Source: Gracilariopsis chorda
Taxonomy: Eukaryota; Rhodophyta; Florideophyceae; Gracilariales; Gracilariaceae
Direction of reading: 5' to 3'
NCBI GenBank assembly: GCA_003194525.1
Contig: NBIV01000252.1
Location: forward strand, 58,134-122,133
DNA length: 64,000 nt
The translations under genes and the position numbers were made by a program. Shown in pieces: positions 1-11,100 of this stretch; position 1 is the stretch's first letter, and each line of letters opens with the position of its first letter. The notes under the pieces are model-generated. The model worked only from the letters and a program-made list of their open reading frames with translations. It had not been told where the DNA came from and made no database searches.

Positions 1-381
1 CACGAGTCCATTGGGAATCTTCGATGACCGTTCGATCCTTGCTGTACCGTGTGAAGTGTCTGTCAACGTTGTGAGTAGTAGGCAACGTGTACTTTAGAGC
101 CAACATGTCCACGTGGTCAAACAAGACTTCTTTGACATGAACATGTTGTCATGTCATAATGAGAGGGTGTCACAAAGATGTCAACTCGGCTTTCAGGCCA
201 GTTTGGTATGGAAAATGGGTAACCGATTTCTTCAGCAGATCGAGTAGAATAAAACTAGCTGTTTTTAGCACGTTAGAACGGATGTTAGAGCCAACTTTAC
301 TCAAAGAAAGGTAATAAGAACTATCACTAACGTCACTCTCCCCTAACAATAGATTCGACCCGACTCGTGACGACAATTTTC
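1..381. other. No recognisable feature
   Basis: All frames are short or closed. I see no RNA gene, no transposon protein and no repeat shared with the rest of the window. It lies beyond the 3' side of the truncated chromovirus at 859-2095, so it could hold that element's 3' untranslated region or LTR, but no second LTR copy is available for comparison. Confidence 0.4.
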
Positions 382-837
382 TTAGACTCGCACATACCCA
401 GATTCGGGAGGAACAGGGAATAGGTCGCGCTGATTTTCAGGTTCCAAGGTGAGTGGGACTTGACCTTCATCCTCAAAGCGGTTCAGGATTTCACCAATTT
501 TCTGCGCAAAACTTCGTTCACCCGTGAGGTGTCCATAACGCGCGATTATATAGTAGAAAATATGCATTTCGAACGTATCGTCCAAAGTTGTCAGAATTCC
601 TCCATCCTAGTTGAAGAGGAGTCGGTGCAGCAGTATGTCATTCTAGTCGTTGTAGAAGGGTCCACGGTGTTGTGGGAATGAGAACGAGATATGGCAGGCT
701 GTCCAGCAAAAACGTAGTCTGATTGCTTCAATGCTAGTGATTTTACCCATCCAGTGGTATAACGATCTTCCACCGAGGTTGATATTGTTGTAAAATTCTC
801 TCGCATCTTCGACATTGGAGTTTTGATTTATCTTCAA
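382..837 (-). pseudogene. Unrecognised broken coding remnant
   Basis: Three minus-strand reading frames of 60-75 residues follow one another (837-643, 815-591, 585-382) and look coding-like in composition: the first starts with a hydrophilic stretch around EDAREFYNNI, the last contains RYGHLTGERSF and RFEDEGQVPL. No family is recognised. The frame changes twice, so if this was a gene it is dead. It begins about 20 bp after the stop of the chromodomain reading frame on the same strand, so it may be element-derived. Low certainty that it is anything more than chance open frames. Confidence 0.25.
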
Positions 838-858
838 GGTTTTTTGAGACGGGGATGC

Positions 859-1152
859 TTATTTCTTTCTCGATATTAGTCTGCTCGCCTTTTTAAACTG
901 CTGGAGAAGTGCTTTGCGGGTCTTGAGCTCTCTTTCCTTCATCCAAGTGTTCTCATGACTTGGGTATCCAAGCCATTTGACAAGAAATTCAAATCGTCTG
1001 GCCCGTTTTCTGTGGTTGACAATACATTCTACTTCATATTCTTCTGTCCCATCCTTCAATGTTACCGGGGTGGGATGATGCGGGTCCCGATCACCACTTG
1101 GGTGGCATATGACCGCTTCAGCCGGAAAGCACGGCCTCGGTTCTCCTCCCAA
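859..1152 (-). pseudogene. Integrase C-terminal chromodomain remnant
   Basis: The 97-residue reading ends in a canonical chromodomain: residues about 35-75 contain EYEVECIV, then R-[RK]-x-FEFLVKWLGYP and ENTW, matching the aromatic cage and W-x-x-W core of HP1-like and chromovirus chromodomains. In chromoviruses this domain follows the integrase and steers insertion to marked chromatin. Here no integrase core precedes it; the upstream residues come from a junction with gag. It shows that this family, whose right-hand copy is cut by the window end, belongs to the chromoviruses. Confidence 0.82.
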
Positions 1153-2012
1153 AAATCGCAGTACGAGGAACTAGAGCCATCCGACCACTCTCGGGATGAA
1201 TCCGATGATGTCGTAGAGTCAGAGTGATCTCTTTTGTGTTTTTTCTTACAGCGGCGCTTCTCTCGTCCAGAATGCTGGTCGTGGTGTGACGCAGCTAGTG
1301 CCACATCATCCAGGGACAGTTTTTCCATGAGGGTAAACTGCTCTCGCGTCTCCAGACGGGCACGAGTTCGATCGAATCGAGAATCAACTCTTTCTTTGAA
1401 GGTGGCGCGTTGCCCCAAACTCTCTAACATAGAGTTGACATCCGACCGTATGATACGGAGATCCTCGCGTCCACCTTTGCAGGGGTGTCCATCACCACCT
1501 CACGGAGGGTTCATACTTCCCCCACAAGGGTGTTGTGGGCCGTCCACAAAGCATGAACGTGATATTTCAGGGAATTCTTCTGGAATGTGTTATCGCCCTT
1601 CGGACGAGATTCAGGTGCGGTGGCGGCCACGGCCAGAGCCAGATGAGCACCATCCATGGCTTTCAATAACGGGATAGACGTGGAGTTCTGGGATTCCCGG
1701 GGTGGTTTTGAAGTCCTGGACGAGGCACCCCCAGCATGGCTGGACTTAGCCCAAGTCGGGATCGGAGAAATGAACTGTACTCCGGGATTATCTCCACCAT
1801 TGTAGCCGCGACAGCTCGTAATCGCAGGGTCTTAAGATGAGGGCTTCCTCGACATTAAGGCGAACCGTTAAGAAGAGGAAACAACGAAACTTCCGGAAAC
1901 CAAACAAAAGAAACAAGACCTCGAAAGAGGGAACCAAACACAAAACCGATTCTAAGTCTTCTAGGTCGGGAGAACTCTTGGTAGTGCAATGCCCGGAAGC
2001 GGGAGAACACAA
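1062..2012 (-). pseudogene. Gag N-terminal remnant and leader
   Basis: The minus-strand frame 1430-1062 has a charged helical part (RVDSRFDRTRARLE) followed by a Lys/Arg block and a Ser/Asp tract (DSTTSSDSS), in the same order as residues about 145-250 of the right-hand gag. Further upstream (2012-1788) the reading CSPASGHCTTKSSPDLE matches a translated stretch in the leader of the right-hand element. Several frame changes separate these blocks. No capsid-like core or CCHC knuckle remains. Confidence 0.65.
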
Positions 2013-2095
2013 AAAGATGTTTGGGATCTTTCCTCGTTAGAGGTGAGCCCAGTTGAGCAGAGCCCTTCCAGGGATGGCATGACTATGTCTGTTTG

Positions 2096-2769
2096 TAAAG
2101 CCAAGGCCACCCGTCGCGCTTTGCGCAGGGAGGTTTAGAAAAGAATCAGGTATCCACAGGAGCGATGTGTGGGAATGGTCGTGCTCTACAGATGTGAGGT
2201 TTCCACGTTAGTTGCACGTGCGAACATGAGCCGAAGATAGCGAGAAAGCCACCTTGTAAAGGGAAAAGAAAGGGGGAGCAAATTCACGAGTGTCGTCACA
2301 AAGACTGACTGCCGTGCCGGTAAATAAACCTTATACAAGGCGAACACGAAGACAGTTGGAATAACAACCCGAATATTGGGGTCCATTAGATTGGCAGGAG
2401 TGTTAGACTTTCCCTATGCTACGTTGCTTCCCTCCAAGGAAAAGTACAGAACACACGAGGGCGATCGGTTCTAGAGCCACTTACCCAGGTTGGGGTCCCT
2501 TGTTGGGAAAGGTTTACTGGTGCCATAGCAAATCGCTGGTGCACTTAGTACTAAGCATCTAAGAAATGGGTGTAAAAATAATTAATAGAGTTAACTAAAC
2601 TACTCCAATTTAGTGGTTCATGCCCACTACTGTGGCCGACCGCCCATTCCAGCTTCCGTGTCCCACGTTTCACATCCACTATTAGTAGTCGTACTTCATG
2701 CGATGAATATATTACCGAAACATTCGGGAAATCAACCATGTACCAAGAATCCCTTCTTGAGGGCATTGC
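2096..2769. other. No recognisable gene
   Basis: Short, overlapping open frames only. The left side may still be leader or LTR of the chromovirus copy, because the sequence just above 2044 retains a short match (GGAAGGGCT on the minus strand) to the right-hand leader near 57,697. Nothing else supportable. Confidence 0.4.
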
Positions 2770-3345
2770 ACTTCACCCATTTGTAGGTTTCATACTCCTT
2801 GATTCTTTTGCCTTCTCTTCTTAAATTTTGGCTTAGTTATACAACTGTTCGCACCATGGACTAAGAGATTGGCCTCGCTGCCTAATCAGAATCTGAATGG
2901 TATTTCGTTTGCGACAAACCGCGGGCAATAGCCTCAAACATGTGCTCTCGTTATTGAATTAGGTACTCGCTGACCATTGTTTCTGTCACTGATTCATTGC
3001 CACAGTTCTGACCTGCCATCCATGTTTGTACTAGCTGGCTCCTTATGGACATACAAATATGACGCTTGAAGAAGTCAGAACTATACCCCTGGGCATAGGT
3101 GTTTTCCGGAGCGCATCCTCGATCCGAAACAAACTCGGTAAGTAACGATATTTCGCAGCATCTATAGCGGCAACTTTCCGCTTCATGGTGATAATTCTTG
3201 ATTTCATACACTACGTCCTTCCGTGAAACGATAGCCTCACTGTTTTCGTGAAGAATGCTGTAGTCAAATGTTTTCTTAAAAAGCTTCAAAACAGGCGGTG
3301 GACACTTGAAACGTAGACTATCCCCAACGTAGACTGTAGGCCTTG
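2770..3345 (-). repeat. Left arm of a ~575 bp inverted duplication
   Basis: The reverse complement of this stretch matches 4568-5145 at roughly 85-90 percent by eye, including long identical runs. The arms are inverted about a 1.2 kb spacer. The repeated sequence is coding-like: the minus frame 3421-2951 reads TVYVGDSLRFKCPPPVL, ENSEAIVSRKDVVYE and TETMVSEYLIQ. In this copy the frame is intact through the middle but ends where a codon that is TAC in the right arm has become TAA. The protein family is not recognised. Confidence 0.85.
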
Positions 3346-4356
3346 AAAAGAAATAAAGCCGTGACCAGCAATGTAGAACTGCAGCGTAGATTCCTATATG
3401 CCAGACTGAAAGCTCCGTCAATCTCTTTCTCGATTGAAAGCTCCGCCAATGTCCGTCGGCGCAAAGCTACAAAACAAGTAAATAATTATAATGGTGATAA
3501 GACATTGATCGATGGAGATGCCCATAATTTTTGGCAATGAGGTCTGGATAGAATGGAAAAGGTAAAATTAGTGCATGATGGAGATGCTAGGGATCTGGTA
3601 ATCGATAACGGCAGAGAACGTGAGCTGAATTGTCCCCAGTTAATTCGATGAAAGATCAAAGACAGCTGAACACTTGGCGCTTAAGGGTACTTTGTTGCTG
3701 GTTTCAGGTGCTCATTTCATATCGCCGTCCTTCTCGATCAATGTCCATCTCTCATCATTGAATCGTTTCTGTTGGATCCAGTCACCATGCCATTCATCTA
3801 TTTGCTTTGTAGCTTCATGGCAAAGGAGATTCGTGGAGCTCTCAATCTCGGTTACTGAGATCTGCGCTTTAGCTATACATTGATGACCATGAGGTCATTT
3901 GTTTTTGAAGCTTGCCTCTAAAGCGATGACAAACCTAAGTGCGCATGTTGGTAAATAGACACCAAACACACTTCTCAGAATCACATTCTATTCTAAAACA
4001 ATGTGTTTTCTATAATTTCCTACTTCGCGTCCGATAAAGCTTCCAATTTGGATTCCAAAATTTGTCTTGATACGTTAAGGACAAGGGATGTTGATGAAAG
4101 TCTATGCGAAATCTGCAGATATTTTTATCTTAATGTAGAGAGGCACACGAAACTGCAAATCACAATTTCCATTTTTCGGTTTAAGTTGATTCACCATCAT
4201 GTAAACTCTATCACAGGAGCAGAACAGAAAGAAAAAGATCCTGTCTCGATTGCTCACGGCTCAAAACCTTCATCCTATCCTTGAGGTGATCTCATCACTA
4301 GCGCGATGATGAATATGAAACCGAAGCCTGATGTATGTTTCTGTCCATAGGATAAA
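3346..4356. other. Spacer of the inverted duplication
   Basis: Between the two arms lie only short open frames (for example 3674-3883 and 4003-4284 on the plus strand) with no recognisable domain. No tandem repeat or RNA gene is seen. Confidence 0.4.
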
Positions 4357-4554
4357 GTGGTTACAATTTCTGGGTTCTCGAAGCTACGAAAGAATTTATC
4401 TAACGAGGAAGAAGAATTGTTCTTGTCAAAGATGAAGAAGTCATTTTCTGTTAAAGTATTGGGCCACTCTGGTGAGACTCACACGTTTATCGTTCCCTTG
4501 AATCTGAGAAGAAAAATGGGGTATGATACTAGAAATGCGATATATGGATGTTGA
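4357..4554 (+). pseudogene. Unrecognised small frame upstream of the right arm
   Basis: A 65-residue frame, hydrophilic and Lys/Glu-rich at the start (NLSNEEEELFLSKMKK) followed by a beta-like stretch (VKVLGHSGETHTFIV). It ends 14 bp before the right arm begins, and the next frame (from 4523) overlaps it and continues into the duplicated coding sequence. This suggests one original gene with a frameshift near 4540. No family is recognised. Confidence 0.35.
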
Positions 4555-4567
4555 TGGAAACAAGATA

Positions 4568-5145
4568 GAGAAGCCTACGGTCTACTTTGGGGATAGTCTA
4601 CGTTTCAAGTGTCCACCACCTGTCCTGAAGCTTTTTAAGAAAAAATTGGACTACAGCATTCTTCACGAAAACAGTGAGGCTATCGTTTCACGGAAGGAAG
4701 TAGTGTACGAAATCAAGAATTATCACCGTGAAGCGGAAAGTTGCCTCTCTGGTGCTACGAAATATCGTTCCTTACCGGGTTTGTTTCGGATCAAGGATGC
4801 GCTCCGGACAACACCTATGCCCAAGGGTATAGTTCTGAATTCTTCGAGGTTCATCGTTGTATATCTATAAGGAGCCAGGTAGTACAAACGTGGATGGCAG
4901 GAAAATACTGGGGCAATGAAACAGTAACAGAAACAATGGTCAGCGAGTACCTAATTCAATACCAAGAGCACATGTTTGAGGCTATTGCCCGCGGTTTATC
5001 GCAAATGAAAAAACATTCAGATTCTGACGAGACAGCGAGGCCGATCTTTGAGTCCAGGGTCCGAACAGTTGTATAATGACGCCAAAATCAAAGATGAGAA
5101 GGCACAAGAGTCAAAGAGTACAAAACCTACGAATGGCAGCACCTG
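4568..5145 (+). repeat. Right arm of the inverted duplication, with unknown coding sequence
   Basis: Partner of 2770-3345. The plus frames 4523-4870 and 4741-5076 together cover the same protein as the left arm, but the reading jumps frame near 4750, where this arm has one base fewer than the left (after GTTGCC). Past the point where the left arm has a stop, this arm continues with YQEHMFEAIARGLSQ and then closes at 5076. Each arm therefore carries a different lesion, so neither encodes the full ancestral product. Confidence 0.82.
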
Positions 5146-7259
5146 TAGGTGCAGAGTAATGGTAGAGTAGCTGGATAAATTCTACAGAAGTTGGGGCACT
5201 GAAATCTCGTACAACTGAGTCGGACACTGGGAACAGCAAGTTCGGCAGCGACGAGGTTTACGTCGAGATGTTTGACGAAATATATATAGAAAGAAGATAG
5301 GAGAAACGATCGGGAAGCGAAGCTTCTCTTGAGAAAGTTGAGCTGCTCAATAGACGTCTCTCCACGGTGTCTATGAAGCACGTACCTCAAAAGAAATGCC
5401 TGGCGGGTAGCTACAATGTAGATTCTTCCGTAGTTAAAGAACTACTTCTTACCGTTTTGAGTAATGTGGATAGCAGTTCTGTGCCCCAACTGCAGTTGTC
5501 ATATGAAGTGGATCATGTGGACGATTTTGTAGGAATCCTAAACTCGCTGGCAACAACAAACGGCTTCATGTTTGGTTTCCACTACTTTCGAACAGTTTGC
5601 AGGGCAGTTAAGGGAAACAATAGGGCTGCTACGGGAAGGATGCGCTTTATGAATTTGAATAGTCTTTCGAACATCCCTTTCAACCTCATCATACGTACAA
5701 AGAAATGGGAGATATTTTATTGTCTGAATCACAAAATTGGCCCTCTATTGAGCATCTGAAAGAAGATTGACACGCGAATTGAGATTAATAGGCGATATCT
5801 TATCTCGCGTTATAAGAACTGGAGAAAGGATGGACGAACAGCGATAACTCAACCAGATTAGGAGATGTTGGAAAACAGTTTGCTGGCGAGAAAAGGGTGT
5901 CACTTACCAGTACGAACTTTGTATCGGGATAGTGGACGACTGCGAAGAGGGTCTCATGGAAATATCTTGAACCAGATTCAAACAAAGGTCTGATGTCTGA
6001 TATAGCAGTAAAGCCACTTCCTTTATCTCATGCAAAGCACTCTCATCCCAACTATGCGCAATTCATATCTCTTCAGATTACCAGTGCAAGCTCTGTTCAT
6101 AGAATGCTCGGGATTGGAGAAGGTGAAGAAGATGCTATTCGGCCTGACGTAGGAAGCGTGAGAGAGAATGATGACAATGTTCTCATTGTAGGAGACGTAG
6201 TGGACGACGTACATAGCTCAGATATGGTAGAGGACTTATCTCGCTCCAGAATTCACTCCGCTGTATTGGCGAATGGGAAGGAGCTTCTTGATATTGACAA
6301 AGAATCGCCCGCGAACGACAGAACTGGGGTTTCGGAGAAGCGTGAAGCATAGTATCCAGAACATTCACTGGATAACTTGCAGTTGAGTGTTGCGATGGCA
6401 TCTGGAGTCTCTATTGATAAGATTTCCCTGGATGAGGATTGGTCGCTTTCCACACGCAAAATTGATTTGAGAGAGAAACGAAGCCTGAAAAGTGGTGAAG
6501 ATCCAGCTGGGCTTATCAAAAGCTTTCTCGAAGACGACGAGGAGCTCCTCCTCAACTTATCTCATGTCCGTATAGTAGAATTGGATGGCAATAATAGGGC
6601 TACTGGCCAGATTCAGATTCTGGAAACAGATTTGAAGGATAGCAAACAGCATGACGACAACAGCTCGAAAGTTAAGTACTATCAGAAAGAGGATGTTGAG
6701 GACTGTTTTAAAGCTGCTGTTGTTGCATTTCTTCAAATACTTCCTTTGAATACCCCTGGCCTTGATATTCTGTAAGACGTTCAACATAATGCCGACTGCA
6801 TGGGATTCTACATATTTGTGATAACTTCTATCTATGTTGGTTTTAAGTAGAAGGAAAGAAAATGTGACGGAGTAGCTAGAGAGCAGCGATTTCTACAAAA
6901 AGAAATTTTGTAATGCCAGAAATACAACAATGAGAAAGACCGTTCTTGGTTTTTGATGACTATCAAGACGGTGTCGGACAGCACTAGTGGACAAAGCTAC
7001 GTAAATGACTTCACGATGGCGAAGCATACAAAACTGTCAGCCCAACATGGAGCTGTGAAGTCCTTAACTCCAGAATGGAGAGCTGAGACAATTCAAATGA
7101 TGGGAAAGCTACACATGTTTTTCCAGGACAAAGTTCGGAACCTTGAATACAAGTTTATGAAGCTGATCAATCCCATATCTGGACAAAAGAAACTAGGAGA
7201 TGCAGGGTCAGTAAGTAACCGGAAGAACTAGGAATGCATGCGATTGAGCAAGATTCGTA
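5146..7259. other. Coding-like debris, no family recognised
   Basis: A string of plus-strand frames (5367-5759, 5993-6352, 6377-6775, 6953-7231), each 90-130 residues, rich in Ser/Asp/Glu and separated by stops. The second and third look like parts of a single acidic, low-complexity protein. They lie on the same strand as, and just upstream of, the Mutator-like transposase remnant and could be that element's N-terminal or accessory coding sequence. I cannot assign a function. Confidence 0.3.
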
Positions 7260-8112
7260 TTGAGCTCAATAGAGATGATCCAAGAAAAGAATTCTTTTTT
7301 TAAGTATGACTCTGTGGGACGAATGAAGCTGGCTTGCTGGCCATTGAAAGAGTTGCTGGAGGACTACGAGAGTTTTGGGATTGTACCTGGTGTTTCAGTT
7401 GATTGCAAAGCCATAGCAAATCACTATGGGTATCCACTCTTTATTGTAAATGGAAGAGAAAACGACGGATTCAACTTAACTTTCTTTATGGGTTTCATTT
7501 CAGGAGAAATGACGGCTGACTTTGTTGAGGTGCTGTCCTGCTTTAGCCTTATCATTCCAATGTCACCAGCAATGATAAAAATGATCCACAGCATTCCATG
7601 CAGCAACGCGTTGAAGCTGGTGTTTTATAGGTCATTCGTGTCTTTAGATGAATGGCATCTTAGCCAGAACCAGATGGGCAACGTGAAATCATGTTTGGCC
7701 CATATGAAAAGCCAGTATTGGTGTGATGATATGTCTTCGAACTTGTTCGCTACGCGAAGATCACGAACTGTACAATGCATTTGTGAGACGCAGGGAGTCT
7801 TTCCATGGAAAGTACTTTGAACATTTCGGGGAAAGAGCTCCATTTTGGTATAGATGCCTTTACATAAAGAAGCTGCACTTGGTCGTGAGCTGTTTTAAAG
7901 ACCTAGCCGTACCTCAGAGGTACCATTTCCAAGGTACTGGATACACAGAGGCATCCAACGTCGGGTACAAGGTCTATATTCTCTCTACGAAAGTTCGCTT
8001 CTCTCATATTTCCTACAATATACGTCGAAAAACGTTGAAAAAAAAAACGGAAGGCGACAGGAAGCCCGCACAAAGTCAGTATCGTCTTTGGGTAGTAGAT
8101 TTCCCACTCTAA
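7260..8112 (+). pseudogene. Mutator-like (MULE) transposase remnant
   Basis: The 186-residue frame has the layout of the MULE transposase core: an Asp near VSVDCK, then NHYGYPLFIVNG (the family's N-x-x-x-x-PL pattern), a strand-rich block, an ADFVEVL segment, the NAL..VF step and the W-H pair in DEWHL followed by NQMGNVK. MULE enzymes use a DDE triad to cut at long terminal inverted repeats. The second Asp, expected just before HSIPCSNAL, is Ile here, and the frame shifts near 7,730 into EDHELYNAFVRRRE before ending. The copy is therefore dead. Recognition rests on motif order rather than a database match. Confidence 0.6.
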
Positions 8113-11100
8113 GAGATTGCCAACTACCGTTACCAGACGTTTTTTTGAACTCTTTCCTATTAGAGTAGACAACATGCTCTCTCAATAAGGTCAAAGAGCT
8201 GAGCATCGAAAGCGCAAACAACTTTGCGGTTATCTCAACCTCTGTGATCGAGTACGAAACTAAGACTTGTTCCGGACTGATTTTAGAACATGGGAGCTCA
8301 ATTGGCCCAGTCGCACGATGCGAAATGCAACAAAGAAGACCTCCGACTTCTTTATCCACGATTTCACAGCAGCAGTCAAGACCAGTTGTCGTCCTATCCG
8401 CAAGTACGGTCACTCCAACGGATAATGGCCTACAAATCAAACTTTTCGCATCATTCAGCTGTTGTATATCGCTAAAAATGGGGTATCCATATAGTGAAAT
8501 TGTGAGATGTGCATATGTATACCCAGAAGAACTTTACCAGATCAAAGTCACGGTTTGGACGACTGCATCCCCATTCATCAAATTGTTGATCCATAATGAA
8601 AAGCACCTGATTGCGGAATATCTGTTCAAGATACAAGCAAAGTACGAAAGCAGGCAGGAGTATATGAAGAGGAAGAATTTGAAATTCTGCTGCGCACATC
8701 CGCTACGAACGAAACTGATATTGATTTCGATGACATAGAGTGCAAAAGGGAAGAAGCTGGGGTGCAGAATTACGTTAACGGAGCAGCTGGAATCGCACTA
8801 TTTGATCAATGCCACAGACGTGCATCAAGCATGGCTATGAATGCGGTCGAGCGCGTTCACCAAATCTCGCAAAACGTCCGGGACGTGTTATCTCAAGGAT
8901 AGGTCCCACCACTTTCTTTAGTCTCAGACTTTGAAAGCCTTCCTGGTTTGCAAAGGGACCTCACTGTGACTTCTGGTTCTAGAGATGAAGAACATACGAC
9001 GATCAAAGCACCGAATAAAGGTTATGTTAGAATGAAATGCAGAATTAGAGAATACACGAAGAGATTCAACTGGAAGAAGAAACGTACGTTTTCTTCATCT
9101 TCAGATCTTCGAGGAGCATCTCGAGGATCCACCCAACTGCAATCGTATCCCTCGTCTGCTGATATAGAAAGAGTACAGCGGAAGGCTCTGAGTGTAGTTG
9201 AAAATATTTCTAAAGTGTAAAAGTTGTTAGTATTTGGATCATAGTAAATGCTTATCGCTAGAGAATTCAAGGAACGTACGTGAAGCACATGTTGACGAAG
9301 ATATGCTTACGGAGTGTGCAAGAAACGCGGAGAAATGTGGAATGGCGTCAGAGGAGAAACTTAAGTAGAGTGGGGCTTTCTCCATACGCGGGTGTGTGCT
9401 GGAGTGAAGAAGACAAAGAACACGGTGGATTGCAAGAAAACGATGACATATGCAGCCGCGTCAGGGTTTAAGCCATAGTAAATCCACGATTTTACGATAC
9501 GCTGCTGTAGTCAGTACTGAATGGAGAAGAAGGAGACGACAGAGACTTGCATCATAAGCGAAAGAACTCTGAGCTGCATTGAATGGAGGCAGCAAACAGA
9601 GCTGTCCTTCTACCATACGCAGATGATAGTACAAAAAGCAAGCGCAGAACTCATGGGGGAAAGATGTAGAGGCGGCAGGAAAGACAAAGGAACAAGCGCA
9701 GAGCTCTCAAATACACGATGCAAGAACGACGGTTGCGTGGAGAAAGAAAAACCTGGACTTCATAGAACGACAATGCATGAACAATGGTATTCACGGAAGG
9801 AGATGGCGGTGGTGTCTAGAGATCTGGCAGTAATGAAAATGGTAAACGAAATGGGTGAAAATGATTTATAGAGGTCTGACAGGGATGAAGGGGGCAGAAC
9901 TGGTAGCGTGTGATCAGGATGGTAGAGATCTAGCGATCGACGACGGCAGACATGGTGGGCTGGTGATCAGGGATCAAAGATCGCTGAAAACTTCGCGTTT
10001 AGGGGTACGCTGTTATTGTTTTGAGTTACTCCTTTTAGTTTGATTGGTCAACTGAGACAACATAGGGCTGCAATTGGCAGCAGCAGAATTTGCATATGTG
10101 GGAGATTGAGCTCGGTAGTTTTCTCGAGAGCTCGTGTCGTGCAACCTCCGAGAGCGGACGAGGACACACAGAGGTGTTTGGGGCCTGTCTCTCTATTGGG
10201 ATAGCACAGACGGTAGAGCACCTCTCAGGTTGATCGCCCGAGCAGGGTGTAACTTAGAGGATCACTGTCACAACGGGTGTAGAGAGGGCTAAGTAACAGA
10301 AGTGGTGCGAGGCAGTAGAGAGCACTACAAGTTCCATATTAGACGTCGTCACGGCGGTAGTTAAGCACACGAGAGTGCGGAGAGCCATGGGGGCAGACAA
10401 AAGCGACGGAAGTGGGCGGCCACAGACGTGGCTGACACTGCTATACCGGGTGGTAATACCTGTAGAACAGTAGGCCAAAGAAAAGGGAAAAACTCCAAGA
10501 ATACCACGCAGACTGCCGATGTAGGGTGGTAGATGCCACGAGGCGGATAACTAAACCTGCACAAGGCAGTGAATCTCCGCGAGAAGGATATCACTCACTA
10601 GGGGTGCGTAGTACACTCGGTTGGTTCGTTTACTTTCCCCAAGGTTGGGCCGAGCCCTCCTGCTCAAGTAGCGGGGGTCAGCCACTGTGTAATGAGTTAT
10701 AAAAATACTATCTAACATATTAATTAAACATTAGAATTACCCCAACATTTGGTGCAACAACCATCCCCGTGTGCAGGCAGCTACTGTCTATCCGCCCCGA
10801 TGTAATGTTGCCAAATGATTATTTTTTGATGGTTTGGAACCTTTCATACATGCGTCAAAAACGGTGTTTTTGAATCAAAAGTACGGTTTTGATATCAAAA
10901 AGGCTGTTTTCTGAAGCTCTGTAGAGAATTCGACCTATTTTTCAAGCACATCTCTATTAACCCATCTGGTTGTCTTATGTTTCTGCTTCTCACCGAGCAT
11001 AATCAACAGAGGCTTAGAATCTTTGCTTTACAAAAACAGGTTGCATAACTTCTACGGACTACAAAAGCCGAAAACATCCGATCAAAATAAGTTGACTGTT

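Larger units (their letters stand above)
859..2095 (-). mobile_element. Chromovirus (Ty3/gypsy) internal-deletion derivative
   Basis: Read on the minus strand, this block has the order leader, gag N-terminal half, chromodomain. The leader (about 2095-1900) aligns with the leader of the larger element at 57.7-57.95 kb, sharing for example the string CCGACCTAGAA. The gag part (about 1430-1150) aligns with the right-hand gag through the RFDR..ARL coiled segment and the following Ser/Asp-rich tract. It then passes directly into an integrase-tail chromodomain, so protease, reverse transcriptase, RNase H and the integrase core (about 4 kb) are missing. The gag frame is also broken several times. 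It is a dead copy of the same family, at a few tens of percent sequence divergence by eye. Confidence 0.8.
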
